Assembly: GCA_016719225.1 (NCBI GenBank) | Contig: JADKAN010000001.1 | Coordinates: 620,001 to 684,000 of the forward strand | DNA from: Flavobacteriales bacterium | GTDB taxonomy: Bacteria > Bacteroidota > Bacteroidia > Flavobacteriales_F > PHOS-HE28 | Reading direction: 5' to 3' | Length of the DNA: 64,000 nt | Shown here: piece by piece, positions 44,329 to 52,811 of the stretch | Position numbering within the stretch: the stretch's first letter is position 1 | Layout of the letters: every line of letters starts with the position of its first letter | Notes under the pieces: model-generated | The model's input: only the letters and a program-made list of their open reading frames with translations | The model's database searches: none | What the model was told of the DNA's origin: nothing | Made by a program: the position numbers and the translations under genes

Positions 44329-46271
44329 TGCAACGGTACGGAATTGAGCGGATGGTTGAAAAGTACGCGCACACCCAGCATGTAATGGCGCAGCGGCATG
44401 GGCCTGTTCTGCACAGCTTCGTACTGTTCATCGAAGAGGTTGAAGCCTTGTGCCAACCATTCCATCGACCAGCTTTTTCCGCCGCGCATGGCGTAGGAGA
44501 TCGAGGCATCGGCCAAAATGAACGGCTCCAGGAATTCGCGGTTGTCGGTGCTGGTGTAACGCACACCGGTGTAGTGCATGGCATACCTGGCGGAAAGCCG
44601 TTTGTAGGTGAGTGTAAGGTCGGCCTGCCCGCTATACATGGGTACGTAGATCAACTGCTTGCCCACGGAAGCATCGTTCTCCACCTTGGCCTCTTCGCTG
44701 GTGCTCAGCACATAGCTGGTCAGCAGCCCAAGCGCTAAATCAACATTGCCGATGCGGCTCGCCATTTTGCCGCGCGTTTCGATGCCGCGGCTCCATACGT
44801 TGGCGATGTTGCGGGGGCTCCAATAGCTGGGGCCGGGCAGCCAGATGATCCAATTATCCACGTTGCGCCCGAAGGCGCTGAGTTCGCCGGAAAGGGTCGT
44901 CCTGCCTTTAGCGGGGTTCCATTTGGCAGCGAGGCCGATGTCCGCGCTGTATCCGCTTTCCGGCAACAAGGCCGGGTTGCCACCGGGGTTCCAGTACAGG
45001 TCGTTGAAGGTGGGCACGCGGTACACCTTGGCCACGTTCGCTTTGGCCGTTACGCCTTGCGACACGCCGTATTCACTACCCACGGAAAAGGTGAACGGCA
45101 CGGCGATGCCGTCCGCCCATTCTTGCCGGGCAGAGAATGTGTTGCGCGAACGACCGTCCTTGGTGTTGAGCTGGTAGGAGGCGAAGAGCGCCTGCCGGTC
45201 CTGCTGTTGCCGGCCGCTGTATCCTTCGGAAATCGCCTGCGAATAGGTGTTGTTCACGCCCACATTGAGCGCATGGCCCGGCTTCAGCGCCACTTTCCCT
45301 TCCGCCTCGGCGATGAGGTTGCGCGAATGGCTAAGGTCTCCCGGTGCACTCCTGAACGAGAACCAGTCCAGCTGCTCATCGAAGTAGGCAGTGCGTACGT
45401 TCCACTGCACTCTATCACCCTTGCGCTGCCACTCGGTGGTGAAGCGCCAGCTTTCATCCTGCTGGCGAGCCGAAGTATTTTCCTGCAAAAGGGTGGGTGG
45501 GATGCCCCGGTCACTAGCCTGGTACCAGATGCGCAGGTTGATCTGTTGCCGGTTGTTGATCCGGAAGTGGTTTTCCGCCAGCAGACCGAATTGGTGCAGG
45601 TCCGCGTTGCGTTGGTTCTGCAGAGGCGCGCCGAGCACTTCGGTATTGGTGTACACAAAATCGTTCCGCGCCGCAGTGTTGAAGACCTTGACGGAGGACA
45701 CCCAACGCGCTGTACTGTAAGCAATGCTGACATCCTGCCGCGCGTCGCCAAAGCTGCCAATGGATGCGCCGGCCTGCACATCAAGCCCTTTCCCGAATAC
45801 GGCAACGTTGTCCAGCAGCACCGTTCCGCCCAACGCACCACTGCCCCAGAGCGCGCTGGTGCCGCCGTATTGGATGCGCACATGGTCGGCCACCACCAGC
45901 GGCACCAAGGACAGGTCGAGCTGACCGTTCATGGGGCTGCCGATGTTGAACCCGTTCCACAGGATCGCCGTTTGTCCGGCACTGCCGCCACGGAAGGCCG
46001 TAGTGGCTAGCGACCCTTGACCGTAGGATTTGATGAAGATCGGCGTCACGCCACCCAACAGGTCACCGAGTTTCGCTGAATGATAATGCGCCAGCGTGGC
46101 ACTGTCCACCGTTTGCTCCTTGATGCCGGAAACGAATTCCGTGGTACGTGTGCCGACGATCGTTGCCGGGGCGAGGTGAACCGTGTCCGGCAGCTCTTGC
46201 GCATACACGCCCGTTCCCCATGCCAACATGTAGAACACTGGCAAAAGGAACAGGCGTTGCTGCACGGGCAT
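44325..46271 (-). CDS. TonB-dependent receptor, BtuB-like (cobalamin uptake)
   Basis: A 648-residue outer-membrane receptor. The signal peptide ends near GTGVYAQ. The plug domain covers residues 30-150 (VHLAPATIVGTRTTEFVSG, LGDLLGGVTPIFIKSYGQGS, TAFRGGSAGQTAILWNGFNI, the YGGTSALWGSGALGGTV block). The remainder is a 22-strand-sized beta-barrel ending in an aromatic strand. Such plugs with VGTRTTEF-type boxes belong to BtuB-like receptors. Its place behind a cobalamin riboswitch argues for corrinoid uptake. It lies 29 bases after the first operon gene and overlaps the propeller gene by 4. Confidence 0.88.
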   Translation of the reverse strand: MPVQQRLFLLPVFYMLAWGTGVYAQELPDTVHLAPATIVGTRTTEFVSGIKEQTVDSATLAHYHSAKLGDLLGGVTPIFIKSYGQGSLATTAFRGGSAGQTAILWNGFNIGSPMNGQLDLSLVPLVVADHVRIQYGGTSALWGSGALGGTVLLDNVAVFGKGLDVQAGASIGSFGDARQDVSIAYSTARWVSSVKVFNTAARNDFVYTNTEVLGAPLQNQRNADLHQFGLLAENHFRINNRQQINLRIWYQASDRGIPPTLLQENTSARQQDESWRFTTEWQRKGDRVQWNVRTAYFDEQLDWFSFRSAPGDLSHSRNLIAEAEGKVALKPGHALNVGVNNTYSQAISEGYSGRQQQDRQALFASYQLNTKDGRSRNTFSARQEWADGIAVPFTFSVGSEYGVSQGVTAKANVAKVYRVPTFNDLYWNPGGNPALLPESGYSADIGLAAKWNPAKGRTTLSGELSAFGRNVDNWIIWLPGPSYWSPRNIANVWSRGIETRGKMASRIGNVDLALGLLTSYVLSTSEEAKVENDASVGKQLIYVPMYSGQADLTLTYKRLSARYAMHYTGVRYTSTDNREFLEPFILADASISYAMRGGKSWSMEWLAQGFNLFDEQYEAVQNRPMPLRHYMLGVRVLFNHPLNSVPLQ

Positions 46272-46300
46272 CGGGCCGCGGACTTGGCGCAGTGCGTGCG

Positions 46301-47005
46301 TTATTGCACCAGGATGGTACGGGTCGCCGTACCGGCCTTCAAGACATAAACGCCTTTTGGCCAGGAGGACACATCGATCGTTGTGATGCCTGCGCTGGTG
46401 CGTGATGAATAGACCTGCTCGCCGATGACGCTATGGACCAGTACGTCCACATTGGACATCATCCCCGTTGCCAGATTCAGCACGTACGTGGCGGGTTGCG
46501 GATACACTTGGAGGCTCGTTCGCGAAGCAGCTTCCATGATGGCGGTAGGAGCCATGGCTGGAATGGGTTCACCCGGCTCCAGCGGTGGGTTGAAGTCCGT
46601 GTAGGAACAGCCCAACCAATCGCCGTTGCCCAAAGCTTCGGCCAAGCCATTGTTCAAAGCGAAGGTGGCGATGCTGGTGCCGCTCCACGTGGACCAATAA
46701 TCGGGTGCGCCGCCGATGGCTTCTTGGGTGCCGTAGGTGACGCTGTTGAGGAAGCCACCGACAACATCGATGGAAAAATTGACATCCGCAGCGGCGATGG
46801 CGTTGATCATGTCCTCAGCGGTACCGCCGTTGTGCAGGTAGCCCCATGCATAGGAGGGAGTAGCGCTTCCGTCCTGGAAGTCCACCACCATTACCGAGGT
46901 GTCCGCTCCGGCACCGATCCAGTACTGTATTTGTGAGATGTCGAATTGGGCGCACAGCGAAGAGCTGGCCAAGAGTCCGAGAAATGCGGGTACGTATTTA
47001 TTCAT
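46301..47005 (-). CDS. T9SS-sorted secreted protein, first gene of the B12 operon
   Basis: A 234-residue protein with a signal peptide (AFLGLLASSSLCAQ), a 130-residue domain (YWIGAGADTSVMVVDFQDGS, YAWGYLHNGGTAEDMINAI, YWSTWSGTSIATFALN, LGNGDWLGCSY) and a type A T9SS sorting domain from about residue 165 (LQVYPQPATYVLNLA, GVYVLKAG). The conserved aromatic and glycine residues suggest a ligand-binding beta-sandwich. I do not recognise a named family. Because it is the first gene behind a cobalamin riboswitch and precedes BtuB- and BtuG-like genes, it is probably an exported corrinoid-binding or accessory protein. That role is inference. Confidence 0.8.
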   Translation of the reverse strand: MNKYVPAFLGLLASSSLCAQFDISQIQYWIGAGADTSVMVVDFQDGSATPSYAWGYLHNGGTAEDMINAIAAADVNFSIDVVGGFLNSVTYGTQEAIGGAPDYWSTWSGTSIATFALNNGLAEALGNGDWLGCSYTDFNPPLEPGEPIPAMAPTAIMEAASRTSLQVYPQPATYVLNLATGMMSNVDVLVHSVIGEQVYSSRTSAGITTIDVSSWPKGVYVLKAGTATRTILVQ

Positions 47006-47119
47006 CCTTGCGGGTGTTGTTTAGGTTTCCTGCCAAAACCTCCAAGGAGAAAAGTGCTCGCATGCGCCCATCGGGGGCAGCACATGGGCACGCTCCTTTC
47101 CTGGAAGCGATCATCCAAT

Positions 47120-47292
47120 GCGCTGTTGACAGGTCTTCTGGCTCGCCATTCTCCCCGGCGCCTTCCCATCTTCCTTGCGGTTGACAGTGGCTTCGTGCCG
47201 GATCGTTCACAGGCTTACAGCTTCAGGAAAAGCCCGGGATTCACACCCGGTTCCCTTTTAACCCCGGTAGTGAAGCCGGGGATCATCAGCGC
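47120..47292 (-). ncRNA. Cobalamin riboswitch
   Basis: Read on the minus strand, the element is closed by a P1 helix (GCGCTGATGA with TCAACAGCGC, one mismatch). It contains the B12-box features in order: TTAAAAGGGAACCGGGTGTGA, AATCCCGGGC, CTGTAAGCC, GAAGCCACTG, GATGGGAAGG and GCGAGCCAGAAGACC. The start codon of the first operon gene lies 115 bases downstream. It should reduce expression of the uptake genes when adenosylcobalamin is plentiful. The expression platform between 47006 and 47119 is not clearly resolved. Confidence 0.93.
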
Positions 47293-47318
47293 CGCGAATG
47301 TAATGCTTTAGCGAAAGC

Positions 47319-47378
47319 ACGGCTGACGGGTTTTTCACCACAGAGACACGGAGGCACGGAGAAATACAAACGAGGCGG
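47319..47378 (+). repeat. Intergenic direct repeat, copy 1 (CACAGAGACACGGAGGCACGGAG type)
   Basis: The stretch cacggctgacgggttttt followed by caccacagagacacggagg and cacggagaaatac is repeated about 113 bases downstream with around 80% identity. Similar GAGACACGGAGGCACGGAG units are widely dispersed in unrelated bacterial genomes and give spurious translations containing HRDTESQR-like strings. Confidence 0.8.
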
Positions 47379-47431
47379 CAGTAGTCCACCCTTGAGGCGC
47401 TGTTGCGCCGTAATGGATGGATGGCAAGCAA

Positions 47432-47492
47432 CACGGCTGCAGGGTTTTCTACCGTAGAGGCACAGAGGCACGGAGAAAATACACTTGAAGCG
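47432..47492 (+). repeat. Intergenic direct repeat, copy 2
   Basis: This copy carries cacggctgcagggttttc, taccgtagaggcacagagg and cacggagaaaatacac. It shares both the repeat core and the flanking cacggctg and gaaaatac sequence with copy 1, so the repeated unit is about 60 bases. Confidence 0.75.
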
Positions 47493-47535
47493 ACACGGTT
47501 TCGCCGGCAATGCGTTCTGGCGCAGCACCGAGCAT

Positions 47536-47604
47536 TCTCTGTGACTCCGTGTCTCTGTGGTGATACTTTCCTCTCAACTCCGTGCCTCTGTGCCTCCGTG
47601 GTGA
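47536..47604 (-). repeat. Two inverted copies of the same repeat core
   Basis: tctctgtgactccgtgtctc followed by tgtggtga, and ctccgtgcctctgtgcctcc followed by gtggtgaa, are reverse complements of the repeat core. Together with the two plus-strand copies they can form long hairpins between 47333 and 47604. Confidence 0.75.
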
Positions 47605-47651
47605 ACCTTTTCCTTTCATCTCTTTGTCCTCAGCCGTGCTATCAACGCACG

Positions 47652-47659
47652 TACATTTG
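47652..47659 (+). promoter_or_regulatory. -7 promoter element (TACATTTG) of recF
   Basis: TACATTTG matches TAnnTTTG exactly and ends eight bases before the recF ATG at 47668, giving at most a very short leader. A TTTG lies 25 bases further upstream, a little beyond usual spacing. Confidence 0.5.
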
Positions 47660-47667
47660 AACTCCCC

Positions 47668-48801
47668 ATGCAAGTCCGGCTTTCCCGTCTTTCACTGAAC
47701 CAGTTCCGCAACCACCGGGAGGCGAAACTGGAACTGGGGCCACAGCTCAATTGCATCACGGGACCGAACGGCACCGGCAAGACCAACATGCTGGATGCTG
47801 TGCACTACTTGTGTATGTGCAAGAGCTACTTCGAAGCGCAGGACATGCACAATGTGCTCCACGGCGAAGAATGGTTCATGGTGAAAGGCAGCATGATCTC
47901 CGCCGATGGCGTGGATGAACTTTCCTGCGCCGTTCGCAAAGGCAAGCGCAAAGCATTCACGCTGAACCGAAAGGAATACGACCGCTTGGCCGACCATGTG
48001 GGACGCTATCCTGTGGTGATGATCACGCCGTACGATGGCCAGCTCGTGCTGGACGGAAGCGAGGTGCGCCGGCGCTTTTTGGACGGTCTCATCGCCCAGT
48101 TCGACCGGGCCTATTTGGATTCACTCCTGCGTTACAACCGGGCATTGGCCCACCGCAACCTGCTGCTGAAGCAGGGGGAAGGCCGCGCCTTACGGGATGC
48201 CGTAGCGCCCTGGGACGAACAGCTCATTGCACACGGGGAAGCCGTGTTCAATGTGCGCACTGCATTCATGGGCCAGCTCGTGCCCCTGTTGCGCGGGCAT
48301 TATGCCGGCATCAGCAGCGGCTTGGAGGAAGTGGACATGGTCTACAGCAGCGGTGTGGCCGGCCATGGTATGCGCGAAGTGCTCGAGCACCATTGGCAGC
48401 GCGATCTATCGGCACAGTATTCCACCGGTGGTATCCACAAGGACGATCTGCTGTTCCAGATCGATGGCCGACCCATCAAACGCTTCGGTAGCCAAGGCCA
48501 GCAGAAGACGTTCCTCATTGCACTGAAACTCGCCCAGTTCGACCTTACCGCCGAACGTGCCGGCATCAAGCCCGTGCTGTTGCTGGACGATATCTTCGAT
48601 AAGATCGACCCCGCTCGCATGCGCCATCTGCTGCAGCTCTTGGGCGACGGCCGCTTCGGCCAGGTGGTGGTCACCGATACTGATGCCCAGCGGATGCACA
48701 AAGCGCTCGACGGCCTAGCGCTGGATACGCGTTTCTTCCACTTGGGCCATGAAGGAGTGATCGCGGATCAAGCGGAGATAACAGCCGACCGGATCGTATG
48801 A
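47668..48801 (+). CDS. recF: DNA replication and repair protein RecF
   Basis: A 377-residue SMC-like ATPase. Walker A is GPNGTGKTNMLDAVHYL near residue 33, the ABC-like signature lies in KRFGSQGQQKTFLIALKLA near residue 270, and Walker B is PVLLLDDIFDKIDP near residue 304. RecF loads RecA on gapped DNA with RecO and RecR. The first gene after the repeat patch, it overlaps the DUF721 gene by 4 bases, an arrangement often seen for recF-DUF721 pairs. Confidence 0.95.
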   Translation: MQVRLSRLSLNQFRNHREAKLELGPQLNCITGPNGTGKTNMLDAVHYLCMCKSYFEAQDMHNVLHGEEWFMVKGSMISADGVDELSCAVRKGKRKAFTLNRKEYDRLADHVGRYPVVMITPYDGQLVLDGSEVRRRFLDGLIAQFDRAYLDSLLRYNRALAHRNLLLKQGEGRALRDAVAPWDEQLIAHGEAVFNVRTAFMGQLVPLLRGHYAGISSGLEEVDMVYSSGVAGHGMREVLEHHWQRDLSAQYSTGGIHKDDLLFQIDGRPIKRFGSQGQQKTFLIALKLAQFDLTAERAGIKPVLLLDDIFDKIDPARMRHLLQLLGDGRFGQVVVTDTDAQRMHKALDGLALDTRFFHLGHEGVIADQAEITADRIV

Positions 48802-49088
48802 AGCGACGCAATGACACCACCATGGCACAGGCTATCGACCGCTTGGTGGATGCCTACGGGCTGCGCGAAAAGCTGGATGAGCTAGAGGTGGCTTCCTTGT
48901 GGGACGAGATCGTCGGTGGCATGGTCGCCAAACACACCGTGGCCGTAAAACTGCGGCGCGGAAAGCTTTTCATCAAGGTGGACAGTGCGCCCTTGCGCCA
49001 AGAGCTCACCTTTATGCGCGAAGCATTGAAAACCACCGTGAACTCGCGCATGAAGCGCGAAGTGGTGCAGGAGGTGCTGTTGGATTGA
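48798..49088 (+). CDS. DUF721 (DciA-like) protein
   Basis: A 96-residue basic protein: MAQAIDRLVDAYGLREKLDE, VASLWDEIVGGMVAKHTVAV, FIKVDSAPLRQELTFMREAL. This matches DUF721, the KH-like fold domain of DciA, the ancestral replicative helicase loader. It lies immediately after recF. Many DciA proteins are longer, with extra N-terminal regions; the short form here is usual in Bacteroidetes. Helicase loading is inferred from the family. Confidence 0.88.
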   Translation: MKRRNDTTMAQAIDRLVDAYGLREKLDELEVASLWDEIVGGMVAKHTVAVKLRRGKLFIKVDSAPLRQELTFMREALKTTVNSRMKREVVQEVLLD

Positions 49089-49162
49089 GCATCGGCTCCG
49101 TGCCTTGCCCAATGAGCGCGATGTGATCCATCGGAAAGCCAACGAGCCTGCACGAAAGAACA

Positions 49163-49170
49163 TACACTTG
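49163..49170 (+). promoter_or_regulatory. -7 promoter element (TACACTTG) of mazG, leaderless arrangement
   Basis: TACACTTG ends four bases before the mazG ATG at 49175, the same spacing as for the PAP2 gene and mnmH. Confidence 0.45.
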
Positions 49171-49174
49171 CACT

Positions 49175-49960
49175 ATGGATCCCCGTCCCGAAGCCTTTCA
49201 GCGCCTGCTCAACATCATGGACGACCTGCGCGCCAAGTGCCCGTGGGACATGAAGCAGACCATGGAAACACTGCGCCCGCTCACCATCGAAGAGACCTAC
49301 GAGCTGGGTGATGCAATCTTGAACAAAGACCTTTCGGAGGTGAAGAACGAGTTGGGCGATCTGATGCTGCACAACGTGTTCTATGCCAAGCTCGGCGAGG
49401 AACAAGGGGCCTTTACCATGGCCGATGTGCTCAACGGGATCTGCGAAAAACTGATCCGTCGCCATCCGCACATCTACGGCGATGTGAAGGTGCAGGGTGA
49501 AGAAGAAGTGAAGGCTAACTGGGAGAAGATAAAACTGGCTGAGAAGTCAAAAGCCGGCGTTCCTCAAGGGGAGAAGAGCGTATTGGAAGGCGTCCCCCGC
49601 GGACTGCCCAGCATGGTGAAAGCCATCCGCATACAGGACAAGGCCCGCGGCGTAGGCTTCGATTGGGAGCATGCCGGCCAGGTCTGGGAAAAAGTGAATG
49701 AGGAGTTGGCCGAACTGAAGCACGAGGTGGACACCGGCAGCGACAAGCAGGCCGATGAGCTGGGCGATCTGCTCTTCAGCATCGTCAACTATGCACGCTT
49801 CCTCAACGTGGATCCCGATGAAGCCTTGGAGCGTACCAACCGGAAGTTCATTCAACGCTTTCAATTCCTGGAACGCGAATCCCGCAAGGACGGCAAGCAG
49901 TTGGGTGAAATGAGCCTCGCCGAAATGGACGTGTACTGGGAACGCGCGAAGACCTCGTAA
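49175..49960 (+). CDS. mazG: Nucleoside triphosphate pyrophosphohydrolase MazG
   Basis: MazG hydrolyses (d)NTPs to the monophosphate and PPi. The 261-residue protein has two tandem MazG domains, with the magnesium-binding E-E-x-x-E and D sites in the first (TIEETYELGDAI near residue 38, KNELGDLMLHNVFYA near residue 58). The second, near residues 160-235, carries VNEELAELKHEVD and ADELGDLLFSIVNYARFLN. This doubled form is the house-cleaning type. A stable hairpin overlaps its stop codon. Confidence 0.95.
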   Translation: MDPRPEAFQRLLNIMDDLRAKCPWDMKQTMETLRPLTIEETYELGDAILNKDLSEVKNELGDLMLHNVFYAKLGEEQGAFTMADVLNGICEKLIRRHPHIYGDVKVQGEEEVKANWEKIKLAEKSKAGVPQGEKSVLEGVPRGLPSMVKAIRIQDKARGVGFDWEHAGQVWEKVNEELAELKHEVDTGSDKQADELGDLLFSIVNYARFLNVDPDEALERTNRKFIQRFQFLERESRKDGKQLGEMSLAEMDVYWERAKTS

Positions 49961-49981
49961 CACGGGTCACGAGGTCTTCGC
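49946..49981 (+). terminator. Hairpin spanning the mazG stop codon
   Basis: A 13-base perfect stem (gcgaagacctcgt with acgaggtcttcgc) encloses ten bases. The TAA stop sits at the edge of the loop, and no T run follows. It is probably a 3' end or stability element of the mazG mRNA, and it faces a convergent gene 32 bases away. Confidence 0.55.
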
Positions 49982-50012
49982 AATACTTCCACGGCGCTAG
50001 GCCGTTCGTTCA

Positions 50013-52811
50013 CTATTGTACCACGATCCGGCGCATCACCGGTCCGCTCTCTCCTTGGATCCTCAGGTGGTATTCACCCGGTGCCAAACGCGAAACATCC
50101 AACGTGCGCAAGCTTCCACCGTTCAAGATGGTGCGGTCCATGATACGGCCAGCGATGTCCATCAGTTCGATTTGTACCACACCGTTCATGGAACCGAGGT
50201 CGATGTTGATCGCATCGTGCGCAGGGACCGGATACACGGTCACCTGTTGCAAACCATTGAACTCGTTCACAGCCAACGGACCTACCAACACTTGCACCGG
50301 AGTACGCAGGCTCTCACAACCATAGGTAGTGTTCAGCACCTCCCAGTCGTAGAATATTTCATAGTAGGCCGTAGCACCCGAGCCTTCGTTCGTGGTCGAG
50401 ATGATGGCTCCTAAATCGCCCAAGGCGTACGGATAATCACCGTCCACATATTCGTAGGTCATGCCGATGTTGTCACCGACCATGCGCAGACCGTAAGTGC
50501 CGGGTGTGATGGACATGTTCAGCTGGATCCGCGAATCACCGGCTGGCAGGCTGTAGTCTGCCGAGCTGATGGTGGTATTGCTTGGATAATTGACCAATGC
50601 CACAGTGCGGATCCCTGCGAATTGGGCATGCACCAACACGCTCTTCAACACGAAGGGTGAATAACATTCGAAGATCGGGAAGAACTGTGCCGCGCCTTCC
50701 TCCGGTGCGTTGGCAGTGGCTGCTGCCATCCCCCCGTGGATGGTATCCGTCATGGCAGGTGCCGCTTCAGCACACCAGTAAGTTGTGTTGGCACTAATGC
50801 TCGGCGTGGTCCAGCTGTTGCCCGAGCCGATCGGCGCACCGCCTTGCTCGGCAGCGTACCAAAGGATGTCATCACCCGTAGCGGTCAGTTCCGCGGTGCC
50901 GGGTGCAGGGATGGATACGTTGCTCGCTGTGGGGCCAGGAGGTGCGGGAATAGCTTCCGCTGTGAATGGTGCGGAGGCAATGTCCGGACAGGCCGCATCC
51001 ACGGTTACCGTATAGTTACCGCTGTCATGCACGGTGATGGAAGGGGTGGTGGCACCGTTGCTCCACAAATAGCTGTCGGCCAAGGTGGAGGTCAGCGTCA
51101 GGGAATCATACGCGCAGAAGGCAGGGTCGCCATCGGCAGTGATCACCGGTTCAATACCGGTCAACGGCACCGTGAATGCACTGGCTATTGAGCTGCAACC
51201 GTTTCCATCGTCAACGGTAACGGCATGGTATCCCGTGCCAATTGCACTGATGCTTGCTGTGGCCTCGCCCGTGTTCCACTCGTAGCTGCTGCCACCTTCG
51301 CCGGTCAGTGTCAACGGGTCACTGACCGGGCACAGGAACAGGCTTGCATTGCTGGTAATGCTCGCAACGGGCGCGATGCATTGGCCTTCCACCAAGGTGA
51401 TCTGTTGGTCTATGTTCACATCATTATAGGTGTCCACCTGTCCGCTCGGCCAATGCACGGCTACTGTCACCGTGCCGGTGTTGGTGCCCATGCCGAAATG
51501 GCACATACCGGTGTTGGTGAGGCCGTAGCTCTCGCCAGCACGCACTTCCCGGATCTGCGTACCCAAGGGTGAACCCGTCACAGTGACGCGCGCACCAACC
51601 CCGTCGCGGTTGCTCTGTACACCTTGCAAACGCACGTTGAGCCAATGGTTGGTGTTGCCGTCGTTCAACCAAAGTGCATCGGGGGTCGTGGTCGGCGTGG
51701 TGTAACCGCTGCCATAATTGGCCCATACGTCCATGAAGCCATCGCTGTTGAGGTCCCCGATCGCGAAACCGTGCATAACGCCGATGTTGGGGAAGACGTT
51801 CGCCAGCGGCGTGAAGGTGCCGTCGCCGTTGCCTTTCAGGTAGTACTGTGAACCACCGGTGATCAGAATGTCCAAAAAACCGTCGTTGTCGAAATCCTCG
51901 AAATGGCTTTGGAGCAAAAAGCCCACGATGTTCAAGCCGCCATCGGCGATCTCGGTGAAGTGGCCGGTGCCATCATTCTCGAACAGTTGCATGATGTGGT
52001 CGTGGTTCATCACCACCAGGTCCATATCGCCATCGTTATCCCAATCCCCAAAATCCACGCACCAGCTCTGGTAGTGGTCCGTGAGGCCATGGTCATCGGT
52101 CTGGTCGCTGTAGTTGTTGGTACCATCGTTCACGAAGAAGCGGTTCCAGCGGCGCGGGTCGTTCATGTCATTCACGCCTTGGCGGCAGTGCGCCACGTAA
52201 AGGTCAAGGTCGCCGTCGTTGTCCACATCACTGAACACGCTGCCGTAGTTGCCGCTCATGTCGCTCACCGGTGTGGTGGTGAAGTCGATGTAGGGTGTAA
52301 GCACCAGGTTCCCTTGTCCATCGTTGATCCAGATGTTGGGCGCGGCGTTGTCGTGGCAGCCGAACACGTCCAGCCAACCGTCGTTGTTGATGTCCGCAAT
52401 GCTGATGTTCTGCATGAACATGTACGCTGGATCAACCGTGCCCGCTGTTGCCGGTATGGTGGGTGAAGTCCGCAGGTAATGTTGTCCGTCGCCATTTCCC
52501 CCGCTGAAGGCGTCCTTCTGGCCATCATTATCCATGTCGGCCACGGCCATGCCCCACTGGTCGGCACCCATCATCCCGGCGTCGTAGCCCGCGAAAGTGC
52601 CATCGATATTCTGGTACAGCACCTTGAGGAAGGAACTGTTGTCCAAGACGGCAATGTCGTCTTTTCCGTCACCGTTCATGTCCGTTACGGCCATGCAATT
52701 CCCGCTGTGGGTAGGGTAGGGCAGCAGCTCCGGATGGCTTGTGAAGCTGGTTTGGGCGAAGAGTTTTCCGGTGATGATCAACACGGACAGGAGGGGTAGG
52801 GTTCTACGCAT
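50013..52811 (-). CDS. Secreted FG-GAP/ASPIC-UnbV repeat protein with T9SS sorting domain
   Basis: This 932-residue protein has a signal peptide (PLLSVLIITGKLFAQ), then FG-GAP/VCBS repeats up to about residue 380 (MAVTDMNGDGKDDIAVLDNS, FSDVDNDGDLDLYVAHC, FGDWDNDGDMDLVVMNHD, each with a DxDxDGxxD calcium loop). An ASPIC/UnbV domain follows near residues 390-465 (NRDGVGARVTVTGSPLGTQI, then VHWPSGQVDTYN). Ig-like modules then lead to a type A T9SS domain (VYPVPAHDAINID, APGEYHLRIQG). Such proteins are extracellular or surface-attached, often of unknown substrate. I chose the ATG at 52811 (MRRTLPLL). Confidence 0.88.
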   Translation of the reverse strand: MRRTLPLLSVLIITGKLFAQTSFTSHPELLPYPTHSGNCMAVTDMNGDGKDDIAVLDNSSFLKVLYQNIDGTFAGYDAGMMGADQWGMAVADMDNDGQKDAFSGGNGDGQHYLRTSPTIPATAGTVDPAYMFMQNISIADINNDGWLDVFGCHDNAAPNIWINDGQGNLVLTPYIDFTTTPVSDMSGNYGSVFSDVDNDGDLDLYVAHCRQGVNDMNDPRRWNRFFVNDGTNNYSDQTDDHGLTDHYQSWCVDFGDWDNDGDMDLVVMNHDHIMQLFENDGTGHFTEIADGGLNIVGFLLQSHFEDFDNDGFLDILITGGSQYYLKGNGDGTFTPLANVFPNIGVMHGFAIGDLNSDGFMDVWANYGSGYTTPTTTPDALWLNDGNTNHWLNVRLQGVQSNRDGVGARVTVTGSPLGTQIREVRAGESYGLTNTGMCHFGMGTNTGTVTVAVHWPSGQVDTYNDVNIDQQITLVEGQCIAPVASITSNASLFLCPVSDPLTLTGEGGSSYEWNTGEATASISAIGTGYHAVTVDDGNGCSSIASAFTVPLTGIEPVITADGDPAFCAYDSLTLTSTLADSYLWSNGATTPSITVHDSGNYTVTVDAACPDIASAPFTAEAIPAPPGPTASNVSIPAPGTAELTATGDDILWYAAEQGGAPIGSGNSWTTPSISANTTYWCAEAAPAMTDTIHGGMAAATANAPEEGAAQFFPIFECYSPFVLKSVLVHAQFAGIRTVALVNYPSNTTISSADYSLPAGDSRIQLNMSITPGTYGLRMVGDNIGMTYEYVDGDYPYALGDLGAIISTTNEGSGATAYYEIFYDWEVLNTTYGCESLRTPVQVLVGPLAVNEFNGLQQVTVYPVPAHDAINIDLGSMNGVVQIELMDIAGRIMDRTILNGGSLRTLDVSRLAPGEYHLRIQGESGPVMRRIVVQ

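Noticed and set aside
46683..46698. Near-match to the parS consensus (CGCTCCACGTGGACCA) close to the parAB window
   Set aside because: Three of sixteen positions differ from TGTTCCACGTGGAACA and it lies inside a coding region 35 kb from parB. With one imperfect copy it is most likely chance.
47449..47673. 74-codon minus-strand frame with HRDTESQR-like strings
   Set aside because: It translates the intergenic repeat and not a conserved protein; such frames are typical artefacts of this repeat.
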